Source of the DNA: Gordonia asplenii
Lineage (GTDB): Bacteria > Actinomycetota > Actinomycetes > Mycobacteriales > Mycobacteriaceae
Direction: 5' to 3'
Length of the DNA: 64,000 bases
Assembly (NCBI RefSeq): GCF_012933505.1
Contig: NZ_JABBNB010000032.1
Coordinates: 1 to 64,000, forward strand
Shown here one piece after another: positions 59,875 through 64,000 of the stretch. Numbering within the stretch: position 1 is the first letter of the stretch; each line of letters starts with the position of its first letter. Under the pieces are notes generated by a model, which saw only the letters and a program-made list of their open reading frames with translations, was not told where the DNA came from and made no database searches. The position numbers were made by a program, and so were the translations under genes.

Positions 59875-59984
59875 TGAAAATGCTCGTTCCGCTCGCGTGT
59901 CGGCCGACGCCCGACGTTCCGTCCTCCCTCTTCGTCGGTCCTGAACGAGACGCGTCGACCGACCGGAAAGGCGCACTGGCGTGA
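59874..59984 (+). CDS. Possible 36-residue coupling ORF between hisB and hisH
   Basis: GTG 59874 overlaps the last base of the hisB stop, and the TGA at 59982-59984 overlaps the hisH start (GTGA), so the 107-bp gap is exactly filled by one frame. The predicted peptide ([18 protein letters not shown] at its start) has no recognisable motif. It could be a translated spacer that keeps ribosomes moving, or a remnant of a lost gene; some actinobacteria carry a transporter gene here. Low confidence as a functional gene. Confidence 0.3.
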
Positions 59985-60613
59985 AGAAGATCACCATCCT
60001 CGACTACGGCTCGGGCAATCTGCGCTCGGCGCAACGTGCCCTCGAGCGCGTCGGCGCCGACGTCACCGTCACCAGTGACCGCGATGCCGCGCTCAACGCC
60101 GAGGGGCTCGTCGTCCCCGGCGTCGGGGCCTACGAGGCGTGCATGGCCGGCCTCAAAGAGGTGCGCGGCGACCGCACCATCGGACAGCGCCTGGCCGGCG
60201 GGCGCCCGGTCCTCGGGATCTGCGTCGGCATGCAGATCCTGTTCGAGAAGGGCGTCGAATTCGGCGTCGAAACCGATGGCTGCGGCGAATGGCCCGGTGA
60301 GGTCAGCCAGCTGCACGCGCCGGTGTTGCCGCACATGGGCTGGAATACCGTTGAGGCACCACAAGATTCGGTTCTGTTCCGCGGATTCGACGCCGACGAG
60401 CGCTTCTACTTCGTGCACTCATACGCGGCGCAGAGCTGGGCCTGGAACAGCGACGACTCGCGGCTTGCGCCGGCCAAACTGACCTGGGCGACGCACGGGG
60501 ACCGGTTCCTGGCGGCGGTCGAGAACGGTCCGCTGTCGGCGACGCAGTTCCATCCGGAGAAGTCCGGCGACGCTGGCGCGCAGTTGCTGCGGAACTGGCT
60601 GGAGGCGCTGTAG
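59981..60613 (+). CDS. hisH: Imidazole glycerol phosphate synthase, glutaminase subunit
   Basis: A class I glutamine amidotransferase of 210 residues that feeds ammonia to HisF. The catalytic Cys is in [14 protein letters not shown] and the His/Glu pair in [21 protein letters not shown] marks the N-terminus. GTG 59981 is preceded by GAAAGG. It is separated from hisF by three genes, as in mycobacteria. Confidence 0.95.
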   Translation: MKKITILDYGSGNLRSAQRALERVGADVTVTSDRDAALNAEGLVVPGVGAYEACMAGLKEVRGDRTIGQRLAGGRPVLGICVGMQILFEKGVEFGVETDGCGEWPGEVSQLHAPVLPHMGWNTVEAPQDSVLFRGFDADERFYFVHSYAAQSWAWNSDDSRLAPAKLTWATHGDRFLAAVENGPLSATQFHPEKSGDAGAQLLRNWLEAL

Positions 60614-60922
60614 ATGGGTGAGGCCGGCCGCGGCGGCGGGACGAATCGCAAGAAACCACAAGAGTTCTCGTTCGTCCGGCTGGCTCTGCTCGCGCTGAGC
60701 GCGGGAGCGGTGGTGCTCCTCGTCTCGGTCCCGATCATCCTCGTGCTGGCACGGTGGTCGGTGATCGCGGGGCTCATCGCCGCATTGGTCGCGATCGTCG
60801 CGATCATCGCCGCCATCGGGCTGGTGTCCCAACGCATCGTTGCGACTGCCGAACGACAGCTCAAAGAGCAACTCGCACAACGTGAACGAACCGATCGAGA
60901 GAGAAACAACAACGGTGGCTGA
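60614..60922 (+). CDS. Small membrane protein of the his operon
   Basis: A protein of 102 residues, starting directly after the hisH stop and overlapping hisA by eight bases. It has two hydrophobic segments (about residues 20-46 and 50-70) and a charged tail with Gln, Glu and Arg ([16 protein letters not shown]) that looks coiled-coil. Actinobacterial his operons often carry a small membrane protein at this point. The function is unknown. Confidence 0.75.
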   Translation: MGEAGRGGGTNRKKPQEFSFVRLALLALSAGAVVLLVSVPIILVLARWSVIAGLIAALVAIVAIIAAIGLVSQRIVATAERQLKEQLAQRERTDRERNNNGG

Positions 60923-61730
60923 CAACAACAAGACCCTCGAACTGCTGCCCGCGGTAGACGTCGCCGACGGCCAGGCCGTGCGGCTCGTCCAGGGCGCGGC
61001 GGGTTCGGAGACCTCCTACGGTTCGCCGCGCGACGCCGCTCTCGCTTGGCGCAACGACGGCGCCGAGTGGATCCACCTCGTCGACCTCGACGCCGCCTTC
61101 GGCCGGGGCGACAACCGCGAACTCCTCGCCGGCGTGGTGAACGAACTGGCCGCCGGGGCGGGGAGCTCCGCGGTGAAGATCGAGCTGTCCGGCGGCATCC
61201 GCGACGACGCCTCGCTCACCGCGGCACTGGCGACCGGCTGCACCCGCGTCAACCTGGGAACCGCCGCGCTGGAGAACCCCGACTGGTGCAGGCGCGCCAT
61301 CGCCGAGCACGGCGACCGCATCGCCGTCGGCCTCGACGTCATACGGGTCGAAAAGGGCGCCGGGACTTCGTCCGCCGCGGAAGGCGACTCGTACCGCCTG
61401 CGCGGTCGTGGCTGGGTCACCGACGGCGGCGACCTCTGGGAGGTCCTCGAACGCCTCAACAATGACGGTTGCGCACGCTATGTCGTCACCGACGTGTCCA
61501 AGGACGGCACCCTTGCCGGCCCCAACCTCGAACTGCTGCAACAGGTCGCCGCAGCGACTGACGCCCCGATCGTCGCCTCCGGCGGCGTCTCAGCCATCGA
61601 CGACCTCGTCGCCATCGCCGGCCTGACCGGCGTGGGCGTCGAAGGGGCCATCGTCGGCAAGGCGCTCTACGCGGGCCGGTTCACCCTGCCCGAGGCCCTC
61701 GCGGCGGTCGCGGCAGTAGGAGCGAACTGA
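60915..61730 (+). CDS. hisA: Bifunctional ProFAR/PRA isomerase (PriA)
   Basis: A (beta-alpha)8 isomerase of 271 residues. In actinobacteria this enzyme serves both histidine (HisA) and tryptophan (TrpF) synthesis. Motifs are [18 protein letters not shown] (Asp base), [23 protein letters not shown] (second Asp) and [11 protein letters not shown], with the PriA-type [17 protein letters not shown]. About nine extra residues ([14 protein letters not shown] region, near residue 142) sit before that loop. GTG 60915 is used; the open frame upstream lies in the previous gene. Confidence 0.93.
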   Translation: MADNNKTLELLPAVDVADGQAVRLVQGAAGSETSYGSPRDAALAWRNDGAEWIHLVDLDAAFGRGDNRELLAGVVNELAAGAGSSAVKIELSGGIRDDASLTAALATGCTRVNLGTAALENPDWCRRAIAEHGDRIAVGLDVIRVEKGAGTSSAAEGDSYRLRGRGWVTDGGDLWEVLERLNNDGCARYVVTDVSKDGTLAGPNLELLQQVAAATDAPIVASGGVSAIDDLVAIAGLTGVGVEGAIVGKALYAGRFTLPEALAAVAAVGAN

Positions 61731-61735
61731 CTTCC

Positions 61736-62554
61736 GTGAGCACCGACCTGCCCGAACTGATGGGGACCGCCTCGGCGGTGCTCGATTCCGTCGTCGACAT
61801 CTTCGTCGACGGACTGGGCGCGCCCAGTGCAGTCGCCAAGGGCCGCAACGACTTCGCGACCCAGGTCGACCTCGACCTCGAACGGCTCATCAGTAGTCGG
61901 CTGACCGAGCTCACCGGACTGCCGGTGCACGGCGAAGAATTCGGCGGACCCGACGTCGAATCGTCGACGGTGTGGGTCCTCGACCCCATCGACGGCACGT
62001 TCAACTACTCGTCGGGCATGCCGCTGACCGGCATGCTGCTGTCGCTGGTGTCCGACGGACAGCCGCTGATCGGGATGACGTGGCTGCCGCTGCTGGGCCG
62101 CCGCTACTGCGCCTACGACGGTTCGCCGCTGTACTGCAACGGCCAGGAGCTGCCGACGCTGCCGGTCGACGAGGATCTCGCGTCGTCGGTGCTGGCCTAT
62201 GGTGCGTTCAACGCGAAGGCCAAGGGACGCTACTTCGGCACCCGCCGCATCGACCTGCTCACCGAACTCAGCTCGCGTGTCTCGCGGATCCGGATGCTCG
62301 GCAGCACCGGCGTCGACCTCGCCTACACCGCCGCGGGCGTGTTCGGTGGCGCCATCACCTTCGGCGGCCACCCATGGGACAACGCCGCGGGCGCCCTGCT
62401 CGTGCGCGCCGCCGGGGGAGTGATCTCCGACCTCGACGGCAACCCGTGGTCGGTCTCCTCGCCGTCGATCGTCGCGGGCAGCCCCGGACTACACGCGCAA
62501 CTGCTCGCGTTGATCGAAGAATTTATCGCGGGCAACTGGAAGGAAGAACAATGA
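61736..62554 (+). CDS. impA: Inositol-monophosphatase-family phosphatase (ImpA; candidate HisN)
   Basis: A metal-dependent phosphatase of 272 residues. Metal-binding motifs are PVHGEEFGG, VLDPIDGTFNYSSG and HPWDNAAGALLVRAAGG. Rv1604 (impA) has the same place. Dephosphorylation of histidinol phosphate is a sensible role inside a his operon that otherwise lacks this step, but the family also acts on inositol phosphate, so the substrate is inferred. GTG 61736 starts five bases after the hisA stop. Confidence 0.87.
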   Translation: MSTDLPELMGTASAVLDSVVDIFVDGLGAPSAVAKGRNDFATQVDLDLERLISSRLTELTGLPVHGEEFGGPDVESSTVWVLDPIDGTFNYSSGMPLTGMLLSLVSDGQPLIGMTWLPLLGRRYCAYDGSPLYCNGQELPTLPVDEDLASSVLAYGAFNAKAKGRYFGTRRIDLLTELSSRVSRIRMLGSTGVDLAYTAAGVFGGAITFGGHPWDNAAGALLVRAAGGVISDLDGNPWSVSSPSIVAGSPGLHAQLLALIEEFIAGNWKEEQ

Positions 62555-62559
62555 CAGCC

Positions 62560-62692
62560 GTCTCGACCGGGAGGACTCAAGCATGACCGTCGCCGTCCGA
62601 GTCATCCCTTGTCTCGACAGTGTTGTTTTCGACGTCTCGACCGGGAGGACTCAAGCATGACCGTCGCCGTCCGAGTGATCCCTTGTCTCGAC
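62560..62692 (+). repeat. 59-bp direct duplication of the hisF start region
   Basis: 62560-62618 and 62634-62692 are identical except for one base (C or G, at 62603/62677), 74 bp apart. Each copy carries GGGAGGACTCAAGCATGACC, that is, ribosome-binding site, start codon and the first 12 codons of hisF. The 15 bases between them are unique. Confidence 0.97.
62583..62660 (+). CDS. 25-codon leader made by duplication of the hisF start
   Basis: ATG 62583 in the first copy reads [12 protein letters not shown], as HisF does, then 13 other residues, and stops with TGA 62658-62660, which overlaps the true hisF ATG (ATGA). A further 11-codon frame, 62551-62586, starts in the impA stop and ends in this ATG. 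The leader has the same strong ribosome-binding site as hisF, so it is probably translated and coupled to hisF. Any function of the peptide itself is doubtful. Confidence 0.65.
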   Translation: MTVAVRVIPCLDSVVFDVSTGRTQA

Positions 62693-63469
62693 GTGGACAA
62701 CGGTCGGGTCGTCAAGGGCGTCAACTTCGAGAACCTCCGCGACGCGGGCGACCCCGTCGAACTCGCCGCCCGCTACGACGCCGAGGGTGCCGACGAACTG
62801 ACCTTTCTCGACGTCACGGCGTCGAGTTCGGGCCGATCGACGATGCTCGACGTCGTCAAACGCACCGCCGATCAGATCTTCATCCCGTTGACCGTCGGCG
62901 GCGGCATCCGCACCGTCGACGACGTCGACGTGATGTTGCGCGCCGGCGCGGACAAAGTCAGCGTCAACACTGCCGCGATCGCCCGCCCCGAGGTGCTCGA
63001 GGAGATGAGCAAGCGATTCGGCTCGCAGTGCATCGTGCTGTCGGTCGACGCCCGGACGGTTCCCGACGGCGCGCAGCCCACACCGTCGGGCTGGGAGGTC
63101 ACCACCCACGGTGGCCGCCGCGGGACCGGCATCGACGCCGTCGAATGGGCACGGCGCGGCCAGGAGCTCGGGGTCGGAGAGATCCTGCTCAATTCGATGG
63201 ACGCCGACGGCACCAAAGCGGGCTTCGACATCCGCATGCTCACCGCGGTGCGCGCCGCCGTCGACGTTCCGGTGATCGCCAGCGGCGGCGCGGGCAAGGT
63301 CGACGACTTCGCGCCCGCCGTCGACGCAGGCGCCGACGCCGTGCTCGCGGCATCGGTATTCCACTTCGGCGAATTGACGATTCCGCAGGTCAAGGCCGCG
63401 ATGGCCGCACACGGGATCGTCGTGCGGACCGCGGTCGACACCGGCATCGCACCTGGCGGACTCCGATGA
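62657..63469 (+). CDS. hisF: Imidazole glycerol phosphate synthase, cyclase subunit
   Basis: A (beta-alpha)8 barrel of 270 residues that uses ammonia from HisH to make IGP and AICAR. Motifs are [18 protein letters not shown] (catalytic Asp), [29 protein letters not shown] (second Asp) and [16 protein letters not shown] 62657 is the start in the second copy of the duplication; the open frame runs to 62609, but those codons are duplicated DNA in another frame. It overlaps hisI by ATGA. Confidence 0.95.
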   Translation: MTVAVRVIPCLDVDNGRVVKGVNFENLRDAGDPVELAARYDAEGADELTFLDVTASSSGRSTMLDVVKRTADQIFIPLTVGGGIRTVDDVDVMLRAGADKVSVNTAAIARPEVLEEMSKRFGSQCIVLSVDARTVPDGAQPTPSGWEVTTHGGRRGTGIDAVEWARRGQELGVGEILLNSMDADGTKAGFDIRMLTAVRAAVDVPVIASGGAGKVDDFAPAVDAGADAVLAASVFHFGELTIPQVKAAMAAHGIVVRTAVDTGIAPGGLR

Positions 63470-63867
63470 GCGCCCCCGGATCCGACGACATCCTCGACCC
63501 GGCCATCGCCGCCCGGCTCAAATACAACTCCGACGGCCTGTTCGCGGCCGTCGCGCAGGAACGCGAGACCGGCATCGTCCTCATGCAGGCCTGGATGGAC
63601 GACGTCGCGCTGGCGCGCACGCTGGCGACCGGCCGCGCCACCTACTATTCGCGCTCCCGCCAGGGGTACTGGGTCAAAGGTGAAACCAGCGGCCACGAGC
63701 AGTACGTGCGGGAGGCACGCCTCGACTGCGACGGCGATACGGTGCTTCTCGTCGTCGACCAGATCGGGCCGGCGTGTCACACGGGCAACCACAGTTGCTT
63801 CGACACCGACGCTTTGCCCGTGAACCAAGCGACACCGCCCAGCCCAGCCGACCAGGAGAATCCCTGA
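63466..63867 (+). CDS. hisI: Phosphoribosyl-AMP cyclohydrolase
   Basis: A zinc enzyme of 133 residues. The signature is [16 protein letters not shown], then [18 protein letters not shown] and the metal-binding [20 protein letters not shown] with a further Cys in NHSCF. There is no HisE domain; hisE is a separate gene elsewhere. ATG 63466 overlaps the hisF stop and its own stop overlaps the next ATG. Confidence 0.95.
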   Translation: MSAPGSDDILDPAIAARLKYNSDGLFAAVAQERETGIVLMQAWMDDVALARTLATGRATYYSRSRQGYWVKGETSGHEQYVREARLDCDGDTVLLVVDQIGPACHTGNHSCFDTDALPVNQATPPSPADQENP

Positions 63868-64000
63868 TGCCCCAACGCCTGCTGGTTGAGCCGTCCACTT
63901 CGCTGGTTGAGTCGTCGACTCCGCTGGTTGAGTCGTCCACTTCGCTGGTTGAGTCGTCGACTCCGCTGGTTGAGCCGGGTCGGAGCGCTAGCGAAGGCCC
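63867..64000 (+). CDS. Start of the next gene, probably trpE, with repeat-coded N-terminus (partial)
   Basis: ATG 63867 overlaps the hisI stop and follows AGGAGA by eight bases, so translation here is likely. The 44 visible codons read [12 protein letters not shown], then repeats of the seven-residue unit SLVESST/PLVESST, encoded by a 21-bp repeat, then PLVEPGRSASEG from an interspersed-repeat end. The frame is open to the window edge. In relatives hisI is followed, directly or nearly so, by trpE (anthranilate synthase I), which is the basis for the guess; no TrpE sequence is visible yet. Confidence 0.5.
   Translation, partial: MPQRLLVEPSTSLVESSTPLVESSTSLVESSTPLVEPGRSASEG
63882..64000 (+). 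repeat. 21-bp tandem repeat at the window end
   Basis: CTGGTTGAG occurs at 63882, 63903, 63924, 63945 and 63966, giving a period of exactly 21 bases. Spacer segments alternate between CCACTTCG and CGACTCCG. The last copy continues as CCGGGTCGGAGCGCTAGCGA, the standard tail of the interspersed family (compare 52576-52610). The period is a multiple of three. Confidence 0.93.

Noticed and set aside
63882-64000. Possible CRISPR array or minisatellite unrelated to genes
   Set aside because: It has a 21-bp period without spacers, starting just after a good ribosome-binding site and ATG. It is better explained as coding repeat of the interspersed family.

Overview
The window is a piece of a high-GC actinobacterial chromosome, most probably from Gordonia or a close mycolic-acid-containing relative (order Mycobacteriales). 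The evidence is the strong G/C third-position bias, a complete mce operon (two YrbE permeases, six Mce proteins, one Mce-associated protein), a bifunctional PriA-type HisA, an MTB12-like lipoprotein, and gene order. From recalled knowledge, the order dinB/ansA - lspA - rluD-like - dnaE1 - ilvA - treZ/treY/glgX - acyltransferase - bioA/F/D - bioB/bsaP/DUF2567 - NUDIX regulator - nadA/nadC - hisD/C/B/H/A/impA/F/I follows the Rv1537-Rv1609 segment of Mycobacterium tuberculosis. The species was not tested by any search.

Layout. 1-725: repeat-rich, no convincing gene. 726-11226: membrane protein, class C beta-lactamase-like hydrolase, a TetR regulator divergent from a deazaflavin-dependent (F420-type) enzyme, DNA polymerase IV, a GGDEF protein, asparaginase, two lipoproteins, lspA and a pseudouridine synthase. 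11388-16762: dnaE1, a small membrane protein and ilvA. 16824-33294: trehalose and glycogen genes treZ and glgX-treY, separated by a whole mce operon (18871-28153) and a repeat cluster. 33372-41534: OafA-type acyltransferase, a BioQ-like repressor and the compact operon bioA-bioF-bioD-bioB-bsaP-DUF2567. 41617-52058: accessory block with a patatin-like protein, a large LuxR-type ATPase regulator, two divergent NylB-like serine hydrolases and an ATP-grasp enzyme. 52974-55919: NrtR-like regulator, nadA, and nadC without an intervening nadB. 56206-63867: an orphan antitoxin-like gene and the his operon, followed by the first codons of what is probably trpE.

Regulation is legible at several places. 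Paired inverted repeats lie between divergent genes at bioQ/bioA (36294-36329), nrtR/nadA (53727-53760) and TetR/F420-type enzyme (3494-3553). A perfect 24-bp palindrome precedes the patatin gene (42562-42585). A perfect 19-bp-stem bidirectional terminator sits at 8348-8389.

The most unusual feature is a family of short interspersed repeats built on the core CTGGTTGAGC...GTCGAAACC. It appears between genes at about 540-670, 16794-16812, 28181-28600, 47841-48005, 52521-52830 and 55972-56115. It has also expanded in frame inside the 5' ends of two genes: seven 27-bp units in nadC and four 21-bp units in the gene after hisI. Two non-coding modules (about 209 bp and about 143 bp) recur in inverted orientation at distant sites. 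The repeats coincide with the split trehalose locus and with the missing nadB, which suggests that they take part in rearrangement. A separate 59-bp duplication has doubled the hisF start region and made a coupled 25-codon leader.
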